A stretch of DNA of 64,000 nt from Pelotomaculum schinkii. GTDB taxonomy: Bacteria; Bacillota; Desulfotomaculia; Desulfotomaculales; Pelotomaculaceae. The position numbers were made by a program, and so were the translations under genes. Below, piece after piece: positions 8,201 to 16,739 of this stretch (position 1 is its first letter; every line of letters starts with the position of its first letter). The notes under the pieces are model-generated. The model searched no databases and was not told the DNA's origin. It was given only the letters and a program-made list of their open reading frames with translations. Where the stretch lies: NCBI RefSeq assembly GCF_004369205.1, contig NZ_QFGA01000001.1, positions 310,001-374,000 of the forward strand, in the 5' to 3' direction.

Positions 8201-9739
8201 ATGGACATGAATACGGTTCTAATTATTGTAGGAGCCGCAATCGCGGCTTTTGTTGTGGGTTATTTACTCAGGAAATACCTGGCTGAAGCAAAAATCGCTT
8301 CAGCAGAGTCTGAAGCAAAAAAAATACTGGAAGAAGCCGAGAAAGAAGCCGAGGCCAGGAAAAGGGAAGCTATTCTGGAGGCCAAGGAAGAAGTCTTAAA
8401 ATTACGTAACGATATTGAAAGGGAAAACAGAGATCGCAGGAATGAACTCCAGCGATTGGAGCGACGACTGGTTCAAAAAGAAGAGACCCTGGACCGCAAG
8501 GTCGATGCGTTAGAAAAAAAGGAAGAAAATCTGACCCGGAAAGAGTCGGAAATAGAAGCTGTCAAAGGTCAGCTTACAACGCTCTACAACCGCCAGGTAA
8601 GTGAGCTTGAACGTATCTCCGGCTTGACTTCCGAGGAAGCAAAACAGATTCTTCTTTCGGATATTGAAAAAGAAATCCAGCATGATGCGGCTATAATGAT
8701 TAAAGAAATTGAAGGCAAGGCCAAAGAGGAAGGGGATAAGCGTGCCCGGGAGATTATATCCCTGGCTATTCAGAGGTGCGCCGCAGATCACGTCGCTGAA
8801 GCGACGGTGGCAGTGATTCCACTGCCGGGTGATGAAATGAAAGGGCGCATTATCGGGCGCGAGGGTAGGAATATCCGCGCTTTTGAAACCTTAACCGGGA
8901 TTGACTTGATTATTGACGATACTCCGGAAGCTGTAATTCTGTCCGGTTTTGATCCGATTCGCCGGGAGGTAGCCCGGATTGCTTTGGAAAAGCTGATTGT
9001 GGATGGGAGGATTCACCCGGCTCGCATTGAAGAGATGGTGGAAAAGGCTCAAAAGGAGGTTAACAACCAAATCAGGGAGGCTGGTGAACAGTCCACCTTT
9101 GAGACTGGCGTGCACGGCATTCACCCTGAGCTTATTACCCTCCTGGGCAGGCTGAAATTCCGCACCAGCTATGGTCAGAATGTTCTAAAACACTCCATTG
9201 AGGTAGCCCATCTGTCCGGTCTGATGGCGGCCGAATTGGGCGTTGATGTACAACTGGCCAAGAGAGCAGGCCTTTTGCACGACATTGGTAAGGCTGTGGA
9301 CCATGAGGTGGAGGGACCACATGTAACCATAGGTGTAGATTTGGCTAAAAAATATCGTGAGGGGCATGATGTTATTCATGCCATTGCAGCTCACCACGGC
9401 GATGAAGAACCTCAGACCATTGTCGCGGTGCTGGTCCAGGCGGCTGACGCAATTTCCGCGGCCCGGCCAGGCGCGCGCCGTGAAACTTTGGAAGCATACA
9501 TCAAGCGTTTAACTAAACTTGAGGAAATTGCCAACTCCTTTGATGGTGTTGAAAAATCCTTTGCCATTCAGGCCGGCCGTGAAGTACGCATAATGGTCAA
9601 GCCGGATAAAGTGGATGACCTGGGAGCCGTCCGATTGGTCCGTGATATTACCAAAAAAATAGAAGGTGAGTTAGACTACCCCGGGCAGATTAAAGTTGTC
9701 ATCATCAGGGAAACCAGGGTGGTAGAATACGCCAAATAA
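8201..9739 (+). CDS. rny: Ribonuclease Y
   Basis: Membrane-anchored endoribonuclease that starts bulk mRNA decay. It has 512 residues from ATG 8201, chosen because AGGAGG lies 8 bases upstream; an in-frame GTG at 8192 falls inside the ribosome site itself. Residues 5-24 form the membrane helix. Residues 30-170 are a highly charged coiled coil rich in Glu, Lys and Arg. A KH RNA-binding domain follows ([15 protein letters not shown]). The HD catalytic domain shows [22 protein letters not shown] and [10 protein letters not shown] structured leader with a terminator precedes it, so its expression may be attenuated. Confidence 0.97.
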   Translation: MDMNTVLIIVGAAIAAFVVGYLLRKYLAEAKIASAESEAKKILEEAEKEAEARKREAILEAKEEVLKLRNDIERENRDRRNELQRLERRLVQKEETLDRKVDALEKKEENLTRKESEIEAVKGQLTTLYNRQVSELERISGLTSEEAKQILLSDIEKEIQHDAAIMIKEIEGKAKEEGDKRAREIISLAIQRCAADHVAEATVAVIPLPGDEMKGRIIGREGRNIRAFETLTGIDLIIDDTPEAVILSGFDPIRREVARIALEKLIVDGRIHPARIEEMVEKAQKEVNNQIREAGEQSTFETGVHGIHPELITLLGRLKFRTSYGQNVLKHSIEVAHLSGLMAAELGVDVQLAKRAGLLHDIGKAVDHEVEGPHVTIGVDLAKKYREGHDVIHAIAAHHGDEEPQTIVAVLVQAADAISAARPGARRETLEAYIKRLTKLEEIANSFDGVEKSFAIQAGREVRIMVKPDKVDDLGAVRLVRDITKKIEGELDYPGQIKVVIIRETRVVEYAK

Positions 9740-9793
9740 CTTTAAGCAAACAGGCGCCTGTAATTTATGAAGTATTATTGAGCTTGTAACTAT

Positions 9794-9817
9794 CGGCCTA
9801 ATTGGCCGGTTTTTTTA
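9794..9817 (+). terminator. Rho-independent terminator after rny
   Basis: CGGCC-TAATT-GGCCG hairpin (9794-9808) followed by a run of T, 55 bp after the rny stop. Confidence 0.85.
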
Positions 9818-9847
9818 TTATCAGAAAAGCAAATCTTAGAAAATAGG

Positions 9848-9905
9848 TTGACAAGTGGGTTGACAAGGGGACGGGCTTGTTGACAACTTTTTTAACGCAA
9901 GCCCG
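9848..9905 (+). repeat. Triple TTGACAA repeat with a long hairpin
   Basis: TTGACAA occurs at 9848, 9860 and 9880. The last copy lies in the loop of the hairpin CGGGCTTG (9872-9879) / CAAGCCCG (9898-9905). The GGGGACGGG segment that precedes the third copy recurs, together with TTGACAA, at 38919-38939, so this belongs to a dispersed repeat family. It could still act as a promoter for the next gene through its TTGACA motifs, but no convincing -10 element is seen. Confidence 0.6.
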
Positions 9906-10040
9906 GGAATGATTCAAATGTGTGCTTATTTATCCAACATTCCTAGATATTTTAAGCTCGTGATAAGAAAAAAAAGCAGGAAAACTCTATTCAAAACAGA
10001 ATCTCTACATATTGCGCAGGTCATAAGGAAGGTGACAGTT

Positions 10041-10562
10041 TTGGCATTCCGGTACAAAGGCAACAGGGGTAATGTTACAGACAGCGTTGGCCTGTTGATT
10101 TCAATTTTAGTCAGATATCCTGAAGTAGCTACCATTAATTTCGATCCTGAAAACCATTTGCTTAAATTTACCTTTATATACTCTCAGTCGCTTGGTAAAA
10201 ATGAATTGGACAACCTGCACGATAAGCTCATGGACAGTATTGAAGTATATAATTTACTGGAAGGCAAGGAGCCTAAATTTGTCTCTTTAAACCACCAGGT
10301 TTGCAGCAACTTGACCATGATCGAAATACAGAGGGACGTAGATACCCTGGTTCAGGAAGAGATCACTCTCATCGTGAATCTCTTTCATCAGTACCTCCAT
10401 AACAACCTGGTGACGGAAGATAATGAACAATTAGTCGAAGAAGATCTAATTGCCCAGGATGAATTAATTGAACACATGCTTGAGAATATCAAGTGCTCGA
10501 AACAGGAAAAATCTCTTTTTGCCTTTCGTGAGGAAGGAAGGGTGCTTGTTTTTAATAAATGA
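10041..10562 (+). CDS. Conserved hypothetical protein between rny and the YmdB-like gene
   Basis: I recognise no named family. The 173-residue protein is soluble and acidic toward the C-terminus, with an amphipathic helical part (residues 115-160). The start TTG 10041 is preferred because AAGGAAGG lies 8 bases upstream and the LAFRYKGNRGNV segment looks like a true N-terminus. An in-frame ATG at 9909 would add 44 residues that run through a repeat-derived region and look non-coding. The stop codon overlaps the ATG of the next gene (ATGA), so the pair is likely co-translated. Confidence 0.7.
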   Translation: MAFRYKGNRGNVTDSVGLLISILVRYPEVATINFDPENHLLKFTFIYSQSLGKNELDNLHDKLMDSIEVYNLLEGKEPKFVSLNHQVCSNLTMIEIQRDVDTLVQEEITLIVNLFHQYLHNNLVTEDNEQLVEEDLIAQDELIEHMLENIKCSKQEKSLFAFREEGRVLVFNK

Positions 10563-11359
10563 TTGGGGGTTTTGGGCTTTTGCGCCTGCTGATGATAGGA
10601 GATGTGGTCGGGCGTGCGGGGCGCCGGGCCGTTAAGGTTAACCTGGAAGACTTAAAAAGGGAATTTAACCTCGATTTGGTTATAGCTAACGGGGAAAATG
10701 CCGCCGGCGGCGCCGGTATTACCAGGGAAACTGCGCAGGAATTGTTTGCATCCGGGGTTGATGTTCTAACCATGGGTAACCATGTCTGGAATGTCAAAGA
10801 TGCCATTAATTACATTGAGCATGAGAAAAGAATCATCAGGCCGGCAAACTACCCGCCCGGTACACCGGGCGCCGGATCCAATATATTTGAAACCCGCCGG
10901 AAGGTTAAAGTTGGTGTAATCAACCTGGCCGGGCGGGTTTTCCTTCAGTCTCTTGACTGCCCTTTCCGCAAGGCGGATGAAGCCTTAACCAGAATAAAGA
11001 AAACCACTGACATTGTTGTGGTTGATTTCCATGCCGAGGCCACTTCGGAGAAGGTAGCCATGGGATGGTACCTGGCGGGCAGGGTATCTGCTGTCGTGGG
11101 AACGCATACCCACATTCAGACCGCCGATGAACGCATTTTACCCGGCGGCACAGCCTACCTTACCGATTTAGGCATGACCGGCCCGCGAGATTCAGTGATT
11201 GGTGTAAAAAAGGAAACTGTTATTGACAAATTCATTTCCCAAATGCCTCAACGCTTTGAAGTAGCAAACGGACCTTATCAGTTTAACGCGGCTTTACTGG
11301 AAATTGACGAATATAATGGTGAGGCTTCTTCTATCATACGGATCCAAAATTACGAATAA
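10559..11359 (+). CDS. YmdB-like metallophosphodiesterase (TIGR00282 family)
   Basis: A dinuclear-metal phosphodiesterase. The Bacillus relative YmdB hydrolyses cyclic nucleotides and affects biofilm and motility choices. Motifs seen are MIGDVVGRAGRR (metal Asp), IANGENAAGG, MGNHVWN, VDFHAEATSEK and VVGTHTHIQTAD. The length (266) fits the family. ATG 10559 overlaps the preceding stop; a TTG at 10580 gives the more family-like N-terminus LRLLMIGD and may be the true start. As in Bacillus, it follows the RNase Y gene, here with one unknown gene between them. Confidence 0.92.
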   Translation: MIGGFGLLRLLMIGDVVGRAGRRAVKVNLEDLKREFNLDLVIANGENAAGGAGITRETAQELFASGVDVLTMGNHVWNVKDAINYIEHEKRIIRPANYPPGTPGAGSNIFETRRKVKVGVINLAGRVFLQSLDCPFRKADEALTRIKKTTDIVVVDFHAEATSEKVAMGWYLAGRVSAVVGTHTHIQTADERILPGGTAYLTDLGMTGPRDSVIGVKKETVIDKFISQMPQRFEVANGPYQFNAALLEIDEYNGEASSIIRIQNYE

Positions 11360-11492
11360 AATATTTCAATAATTAAGCACGAGTTTTTATTTAAGTCTTC
11401 TCAAAAGGAATTTTCCAGCCATTAGCGAATATAATTTCTTACAGGGAGTTCGGGACAACAAATCTATCACAGTCATGAAGGAGGTTGCTTGA

Positions 11493-11753
11493 GTGGATGT
11501 ATTAAAGGTTTCAGCAAAATCCAACCCAAACTCTGTCGCTGGCGCCTTGGCAGGTGTACTCCGGGAACGTGGTTGCGCCGAAATGCAAGCCATTGGAGCG
11601 GGCGCACTCAACCAGGCAGTAAAAGCTGTAGCAATTGCAAGAGGCTTTGTGGCGCCAAGTGGTGTTGACCTGATCTGCATTCCGGCATTCACCGATATCA
11701 TCATTGACGGGGAAGAAAGAACAGCAATCAAGCTGATCGTGGAGCCCAGGTAA
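11493..11753 (+). CDS. spoVS: Stage V sporulation protein S
   Basis: A small (86 aa) Alba-fold-like protein needed for normal progress of sporulation. The sequence is highly conserved: LKVSAKSNPNSVAGALAGV, EMQAIGAGALNQAVKA and CIPAFTDIIIDGEERTAI. GTG start with AAGGAGG 8 bases upstream. A hairpin terminator follows. The 130 bp before it presumably hold its promoter, but I see no clear consensus. Confidence 0.95.
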   Translation: MDVLKVSAKSNPNSVAGALAGVLRERGCAEMQAIGAGALNQAVKAVAIARGFVAPSGVDLICIPAFTDIIIDGEERTAIKLIVEPR

Positions 11754-11784
11754 GCGTATGTTTTTATCCGCCAGCTAACCAGGA

Positions 11785-11816
11785 CCTGTTTATTCAAAAG
11801 GATAAACAGGTTTTAT
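11785..11816 (+). terminator. Rho-independent terminator after spoVS
   Basis: A nine-pair stem CCTGTTTAT (11785-11793) / ATAAACAGG (11802-11810), followed by TTTTATTAT. Confidence 0.87.
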
Positions 11817-11839
11817 TATATTTGCGGGGGAATTGACTC

Positions 11840-12820
11840 TTGGTCTATCAGGTTAATAGAAGAGCGGCAGAACTGCACAGGCAGAGTGTGGTGGTAGACG
11901 CTCACTGCGACACCTTGACCGCGCTGCCGCAGCAAAATAGACGTCTTGGCCAGTCAACCGGCCGCGGTCATCTAGACCTGCCTCGCTTAAAGATGGGCGG
12001 CGTAAAATTGCAGTTCTTTGCCGCTTTTATCTCTCCGGAATATAAACAAGAGCCGCTGAAGCGGGCTCTGGAACTGGTTGATATTTTTCTGGAAGAAATG
12101 GCTGAAAACACAAAAGATGTCCAGCATGTAAAAAATCTGGATGAAATATACCAGGCCTGCAATTCCGGTAAAGTCGCCGCCCTGCTCACCGTGGAGGGCG
12201 GTGAATGCCTGCAGGGCAGCGCCGGGGTCCTGCGGCAATTATATCTTTTGGGTGTACGAGGCCTTACCTTGACCTGGAACAACCGCAATGAACTGGGTAA
12301 CGGGGTCAACGCAATGGAAACCGCAGGCTTAACCGCTTTTGGCTTCAACGTGGTAGAAGAGCTAAACCGCCTGGGAGCCCTGATAGATGTTTCCCACCTG
12401 TCGGAAGAAGGGTACCGGGACGTTCTGCGATATTCCATTCATCCGGTTATCGCGTCACACTCCAATTGCAAAGCTCTCTGCAACCACCCCCGCAACCTGA
12501 GTGATGAACAAATCAGATTGCTTGCTGAAAATGGCGGGGTGATGGGGATAACCTTGGTACCGGACTTTTTAGGTGGAAGTAAGCCTTCCCTAAAAGAGGT
12601 ACTTGACCATATTGACCACGCTGCAGCTGTCGGAGGTATAGACTGTGTGGGGCTTGGTTCTGACTTTGACGGTACAGGTACCCCGGCGGTAGGACTGGAG
12701 GATTGTTCCTGCTGGCCTGCTTTAACCGCCGGCCTAATCGATAGAGGATACTGTGACGGAGATGTTAAAAAAATAATTGGTGACAATTTTTTAAGAGTAA
12801 TCGGGCAGGTTTTAAAATAA
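11840..12820 (+). CDS. Membrane dipeptidase (renal dipeptidase family, peptidase M19)
   Basis: Zinc dipeptidase of 326 residues. It shows VVDAHCDTLTAL (metal HxD), the LTVEGGE bridging Glu, LTWNNRNELGNG, LIDVSHLSEEGY, IASHSNCKALCNHPRNLSD and GLGSDFDGTG, covering the whole M19 active site. There is no signal peptide, so it is probably cytoplasmic, where it would act on short peptides or D-amino-acid dipeptides. TTG start with GCGGGGGA 8 bases upstream. The following PHP gene begins within 35 bp, so the pair is probably an operon. Confidence 0.93.
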   Translation: MVYQVNRRAAELHRQSVVVDAHCDTLTALPQQNRRLGQSTGRGHLDLPRLKMGGVKLQFFAAFISPEYKQEPLKRALELVDIFLEEMAENTKDVQHVKNLDEIYQACNSGKVAALLTVEGGECLQGSAGVLRQLYLLGVRGLTLTWNNRNELGNGVNAMETAGLTAFGFNVVEELNRLGALIDVSHLSEEGYRDVLRYSIHPVIASHSNCKALCNHPRNLSDEQIRLLAENGGVMGITLVPDFLGGSKPSLKEVLDHIDHAAAVGGIDCVGLGSDFDGTGTPAVGLEDCSCWPALTAGLIDRGYCDGDVKKIIGDNFLRVIGQVLK

Positions 12821-12853
12821 ATAATGTCGAAGTTTCAAAGGGCGGTGATGTTA

Positions 12854-13690
12854 ATGGAGGTTGACCTGCATGTCCATACCAATTATTCAGACGGCACGGA
12901 GAGTCCGGATGAAGTCACAGCAAAAGCAAAAGCAATGGGCCTGGGCGCAATAGCCATTACAGACCATGACACGCTGGAAGGAATTGAGCCTGCTATAATA
13001 GCCGGGAGACAGCATAACCTTGAAATTATCCCTGGTATTGAGCTTGGCTCGCAGTATCAAGGTCAGGACGTTCATATATTAGGATACCTGGTCGATGCGC
13101 AAGACCGGGAGTTACTGGCAAGGCTTTCGTCAATCCGTAGTGACCGGGAGCTGCGCATGGAAAACATGGTGAAAAAACTGCAGGATTTAGGCTTTCCGAT
13201 TAACCTGGACCGGGTCCGGGCTATCGCAGGCATTGGTTCGTTGGGCCGTCCCCACCTTGCCGCAGCCATGGTGGAAACAGGTAGGGTAAAGACTATGTCC
13301 GAGGCTTTTGAACTTTATATAGGGCACGGGCGACCGGCTTACGTACCCCGCGCCAGACTCACTCCGGCAGAGGCGATCCATCTGATCCGCGCTTGCGGAG
13401 GGGTTGCTGTCCTGGCTCACCCCGGCCTGCTCAGCGATCAAGCGCCGCTAGAAGAGTTGATAGATCAGCTGATAAAAGCAGGAATCGCCGGTCTGGAGGC
13501 CCATCATCCGGCGCACGACAGGGAGCTGGCCGGTTATTATGAGCGACTGGCCCTCAGAAAAGGCTTAATTGCCACGGGCGGTTCGGACTACCACGGTCCG
13601 GAGCGCTATGCCGAAAGCAGACTGGGTTTGGTTGCTGTGCCTTACGGAGTAATTGAGGCTTTAAAAGCAAAAAGAGCGTGCGCTTCTTAA
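12854..13690 (+). CDS. PHP-domain phosphoesterase (TrpH/YciV-like)
   Basis: Metal-dependent phosphatase/nuclease of the PHP family. The E. coli relative YciV (RNase AM) removes 5' phosphates from nucleoside bisphosphates and short RNA. Four PHP motifs are visible: VDLHVHTNYSDGT, AITDHDTLEG, AVLAHPG and ATGGSDYHG. It is 278 residues from ATG 12854. Upstream ATGs at 12824 and 12848 are possible, but the family normally begins directly at the VDLHVH strand, and GGGCGG lies at a workable distance from 12854. An aminotransferase gene follows after 15 bp. Confidence 0.88.
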   Translation: MEVDLHVHTNYSDGTESPDEVTAKAKAMGLGAIAITDHDTLEGIEPAIIAGRQHNLEIIPGIELGSQYQGQDVHILGYLVDAQDRELLARLSSIRSDRELRMENMVKKLQDLGFPINLDRVRAIAGIGSLGRPHLAAAMVETGRVKTMSEAFELYIGHGRPAYVPRARLTPAEAIHLIRACGGVAVLAHPGLLSDQAPLEELIDQLIKAGIAGLEAHHPAHDRELAGYYERLALRKGLIATGGSDYHGPERYAESRLGLVAVPYGVIEALKAKRACAS

Positions 13691-13705
13691 TTTCAGGAGG
13701 TAATT

Positions 13706-14872
13706 ATGGACATAGCAAGGAGAATGCAAAGCCTGTCTTCAGGTGTTTTTAACGAGATGGAAATACGCAAAAAAACTGTTGAGGCCAGAGGCGTAGAGGT
13801 TATCAACCTTGGAGTGGGTAGTCCCGACCAACCCCCTGCGCCCCACATCGTTGAGGCTCTCCGCAAGGCAGTCAGCGACCCGAAAAATTATTCTTATTCT
13901 CTGGGTGGGACACCCCGCCTGCATAAGGCCTTATCTGGTTGGTATAAAAAACGTTTTCATGTAGACCTTGACCCTGACCGCGAGATCCTGGTGCTGATGG
14001 GTTCCCAGGATGGCCTCGCTCATTTGGCCATGGCTTATGTTAACCCGGGAGATCTGGCCCTGGTACCCGACCCTGGATACCCAATTTACAGCTTCAGCAT
14101 TCAGATGGCAGAGGGAAACATTTATCCTCTTCCCCTCCTGGCAAAAAACCGGTTCCTGCCTGATCTTTCCCAAATTCCGGAGGAAATTGCCGCCAAGGCC
14201 AAAATGATGTGGCTTAATTACCCCAATAACCCGGTTGCCGTTTCAGCTGATTGGGAATTTTTTGGACAAGTGGTAGAGTTTGCGCGCAAATATGACATCC
14301 TCGTCTGCCATGACGTGGCCTACGCCGAACTGGCTTACGACGGGTTTAAACCGATGAGCTTTTTGGAAGTCCCCGGCGCAAAGGAAGTGGGGGTTGAGTT
14401 CTACTCACTTTCCAAGACCTACAATATGGCTGGCTGCAGGGTCGGCTTTGCCGTAGGCAATGAAAAGGCCATATCCAATCTGGCCCTGGTCAAATCCAAC
14501 ATTGATTACGGAGTGTTTTTTGCGGTCCAGGAAGCTGCTGTAGCAGCCCTGACCGGTCCACAGGAATGCGTCAAAGAGAATGCGCGTACCTATCAGAGGC
14601 GCCGCGATGTGCTTGTTGACGGACTGGCCAAGTTGGGTTGGCAGATTCCCAAGCCCAACGCGTCCATGTTTTTATGGGCGCCAATTCCACGCGGGTATAC
14701 TTCCTCCAGCCATTTTGCCGCCGACCTGCTGGAAAGAGCCGGCATAATTGTTATTCCCGGTATCGCTTTCGGTGAGATGGGAGAGGGTTACGTCAGGATT
14801 GCCCTGGTCAAAGACGAAATCGTGCTGGCTGAGGCAGTACAGAGGATTGGTCAAAATTTTAATTTCCTTTAG
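13706..14872 (+). CDS. dapL: LL-diaminopimelate aminotransferase (DapL-type)
   Basis: PLP-dependent class I/II aminotransferase of 388 residues. In this family DapL converts tetrahydrodipicolinate directly to LL-diaminopimelate for lysine and peptidoglycan synthesis. Seen are INLGVGSPDQPPAPHI, the NYPNNPVA loop, CHDVAYAELAYDG, and the PLP lysine in YSLSKTYNMAGCRVGF. The start ATG has AGGAGG 6 bases upstream. Other aminotransferases of the same fold (aspartate or alanine type) cannot be excluded; the NYSYSLGGTPRL and SLSKTYNMAG context favours DapL. Confidence 0.85.
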   Translation: MDIARRMQSLSSGVFNEMEIRKKTVEARGVEVINLGVGSPDQPPAPHIVEALRKAVSDPKNYSYSLGGTPRLHKALSGWYKKRFHVDLDPDREILVLMGSQDGLAHLAMAYVNPGDLALVPDPGYPIYSFSIQMAEGNIYPLPLLAKNRFLPDLSQIPEEIAAKAKMMWLNYPNNPVAVSADWEFFGQVVEFARKYDILVCHDVAYAELAYDGFKPMSFLEVPGAKEVGVEFYSLSKTYNMAGCRVGFAVGNEKAISNLALVKSNIDYGVFFAVQEAAVAALTGPQECVKENARTYQRRRDVLVDGLAKLGWQIPKPNASMFLWAPIPRGYTSSSHFAADLLERAGIIVIPGIAFGEMGEGYVRIALVKDEIVLAEAVQRIGQNFNFL

Positions 14873-14963
14873 CAATCACTTAGTGAGGGAACCTGCTCAA
14901 ATGTCTATTAGCCTTCAAGCCGGCATATACTAGGATCGAAACACCTGGTGAGGAGATGCCGCC

Positions 14964-15239
14964 GTGGAAGAAAGGATGGATGTTGATTTCTTAAGGGATA
15001 GGGTCCTTGAGCTTGAGGAAAAAGTTGAACAGCTCAGGTTAAGCCGGAGAGTACTCATGAACTTGATTGAAAAAATTGAAAAGGATAAAGCTGGATTTTT
15101 ATCCCGCCTGGAAAGGGAAAATCGTAAACTTCAACATAACAATTATCGCTATGCCCAACGGTTATTACATAAAAACAGGCAGATAGTGGAGTTGGAGTCA
15201 AAACTTCAGGATGGCGCCTCTCAAAATTTTCGCAAATAA
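14964..15239 (+). CDS. Small coiled-coil protein of unknown function
   Basis: A 91-residue protein, almost entirely helical. Heptads of Leu/Ile/Val run from residue 8 to 85 (FLRDRVLELEEKVEQLRLSR). It is charged, with no membrane segment. GTG start with GAGGAG 8 bases upstream. It stands alone, followed by a terminator. I do not recognise a function; it could be a scaffold or a division-linked coiled coil. Confidence 0.72.
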   Translation: MEERMDVDFLRDRVLELEEKVEQLRLSRRVLMNLIEKIEKDKAGFLSRLERENRKLQHNNYRYAQRLLHKNRQIVELESKLQDGASQNFRK

Positions 15240-15329
15240 ATAATCTATCCACAGATATATACACAGGATGGCAATAATTGTTAGTATTAGCATAATACGC
15301 CTTGATTAAGGTTTAATCGACAAGCAATA

Positions 15330-15351
15330 GACCCGGGGGGGTCTTTTTTTT
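15330..15351 (+). terminator. Rho-independent terminator
   Basis: GACCC (15330-15334) / GGGTC (15339-15343) hairpin followed by T8. Confidence 0.8.
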
Positions 15352-15392
15352 GGTCATATATGGTATAATGCTATATATTACAAATATTATGA

Positions 15393-15818
15393 ATGGCGGC
15401 GGTTTTGGTGCGAATAGCCGTGATTGACGGGCAGGGCGGAGGTATAGGCAAACACCTTACTGAAAGACTGCGCCGGGAATTACCTGAAAATATTGAGTTT
15501 TTGGCCCTCGGAACCAATGCTCTGGCCACTTCCGTGATGTTGCGGGCAGGCGCCAACGAAGGAGCAACCGGCGAAAATGCCGTGCTCTACAATTCCTTAC
15601 GGGTTGACATCATTGTCGGGCCAATCAGCATTCTTTTTCCAAATGCCATGCTGGGTGAGTTGACTCCCAAAATGGCGGAAGCCATTGCTTCCAGTCCCGC
15701 CCGCAAGGTGCTCCTGCCGCTTAGCCGCTCCGGCATTGATATTGTCGGCTTAAAGGCTGAGCCGTTACCGCACCTGATCGAAGAATTGGTTAAAAAGGTA
15801 AAGGATATTATTACATGA
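15393..15818 (+). CDS. DUF3842 family protein
   Basis: A 141-residue protein of the uncharacterised DUF3842 family, recognised from IAVIDGQGGGIGK, LALGTNALATSVMLRAGA and VGPISILFPNAMLGELTP. The first strand-glycine-rich loop resembles a nucleotide-binding fold, but no catalytic role is known. A -10-like TATAAT lies at 15364-15369. ATG 15393 is used; GTG 15408, giving the start VRIAVIDGQGG, is an equally good candidate. It lies directly upstream of the cobalamin riboswitch. Confidence 0.85.
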   Translation: MAAVLVRIAVIDGQGGGIGKHLTERLRRELPENIEFLALGTNALATSVMLRAGANEGATGENAVLYNSLRVDIIVGPISILFPNAMLGELTPKMAEAIASSPARKVLLPLSRSGIDIVGLKAEPLPHLIEELVKKVKDIIT

Positions 15819-15864
15819 TAAATAGTTCTTGCTCTGCAGGATAATGGTAGATGATGTGGAATAT

Positions 15865-16082
15865 GAAAAATTAAATTGCCGCAGTCGCCCTTTTGGGTGT
15901 AATTGGGGAATCAGGTGCGATACCTGAGCGGTCCCGCCACTGTAACCGGTTACGCGCACAGCGCTTTAATGCCCGGCCAGGCTTATTAAAGGGGAGTAAA
16001 TGCGGGTAAACGGAAGCCAGGATACCTGCCTGCGGGTAACGACCGAACTTCCTTCGAGGTAAAGGGGACGGCGGGTAAAATT
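15865..16082 (+). promoter_or_regulatory. Cobalamin (AdoCbl) riboswitch
   Basis: The canonical core is present in order: TTGGGGAATCAGGTGCGA, GAGCGGTCCCGCCACTGTAA (with the B12-box complement GCCACTG at 15936-15942), GGAAGCCAGGATACCTGCC and ACGACCGAACTTCCTTCGAGG. It controls the downstream cob cluster, turning it off when adenosylcobalamin is plentiful. Confidence 0.95.
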
Positions 16083-16092
16083 GCTTTACACA

Positions 16093-16122
16093 AACCCCGT
16101 TCCTTTAAGGAGGCGGGGTTTT
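16093..16122 (+). terminator. Expression-platform hairpin containing the cobU ribosome site
   Basis: AACCCCG (16093-16099) pairs with CGGGGTT (16114-16120). The loop holds AAGGAGG (16107-16113), with CCTT before it that can pair to it. A short T tract follows. It lies just after the riboswitch aptamer, so it can act as a terminator, as a Shine-Dalgarno mask, or both. Confidence 0.65.
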
Positions 16123-16164
16123 ACTATGGTAAGCCCATTTAAAGTATTGATCGGCTGGTGGATT

Positions 16165-16737
16165 ATGAAAGGTAAACTTATCCTGGTATTGGGAGGAGCC
16201 CGCAGCGGTAAAAGCGAGCTGGCTGAGAACATAGCTTCACGGCTTGGGGGGGCTGTTAAATATATTGCCACTGCCACAATACAAGACCCGGAAATGGCTG
16301 AAAGGGTCAAACTGCACCAGGGACGAAGGCCTGCGTCCTGGCTCACGTTCGAAGAACCGACAAATATCCTTGGGGTTTTAAAAGATGGAAAGCAGGGCGA
16401 TGTGTTTCTTCTGGACTGCGCCACCCTTTGGCTTACCAATCTTCTTTTGGCAGAAAACCTGCCACGCTGCGGAGCTGCGACTGCTGAAAAGCAGGAATAT
16501 ATCCTTGGGCAGGCTCAAGCCGCAGCCGAAACGATTCACCAGGGCCACCACCTGATTATCGTTTCAAGCGAAGTCGGGTTGGGCCTGGTTCCGGACTATC
16601 CCTTAAGCAGGACGTTCCGGGATCTGGCAGGAAAGGTCAATCAGCTTCTGGCCTCAAAGGCGGACCAGGTCTACTTAACAATAGCCGGGCTTCCTCTGGA
16701 GATAAAGTCGCTGGCAGAGCAAAAATGGAGTGATTGA
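16165..16737 (+). CDS. cobU: Adenosylcobinamide kinase / adenosylcobinamide-phosphate guanylyltransferase
   Basis: Bifunctional enzyme that phosphorylates adenosylcobinamide and then adds GMP to activate it for the final ring-assembly step. It shows the P-loop LGGARSGKSELAE, YIATATIQDPEM, the catalytic HQGRRP histidine, DCATLWLTNLL and SSEVGLGLVPDYPLSR. From ATG 16165 it has 190 residues, which fits the family and the normal N-terminus. ATG 16126, 12 bases after AAGGAGG, would add 13 residues and has the better ribosome site, so either may be used. It is the first gene after the cobalamin riboswitch. Confidence 0.93.
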   Translation: MKGKLILVLGGARSGKSELAENIASRLGGAVKYIATATIQDPEMAERVKLHQGRRPASWLTFEEPTNILGVLKDGKQGDVFLLDCATLWLTNLLLAENLPRCGAATAEKQEYILGQAQAAAETIHQGHHLIIVSSEVGLGLVPDYPLSRTFRDLAGKVNQLLASKADQVYLTIAGLPLEIKSLAEQKWSD

Positions 16738-16739
16738 TT

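Noticed and set aside
9909-10040. 44-codon upstream extension of the hypothetical gene after rny
   Set aside because: It starts at the foot of the repeat hairpin, has no ribosome site and reads unlike protein, while a TTG with AAGGAAGG lies further in.
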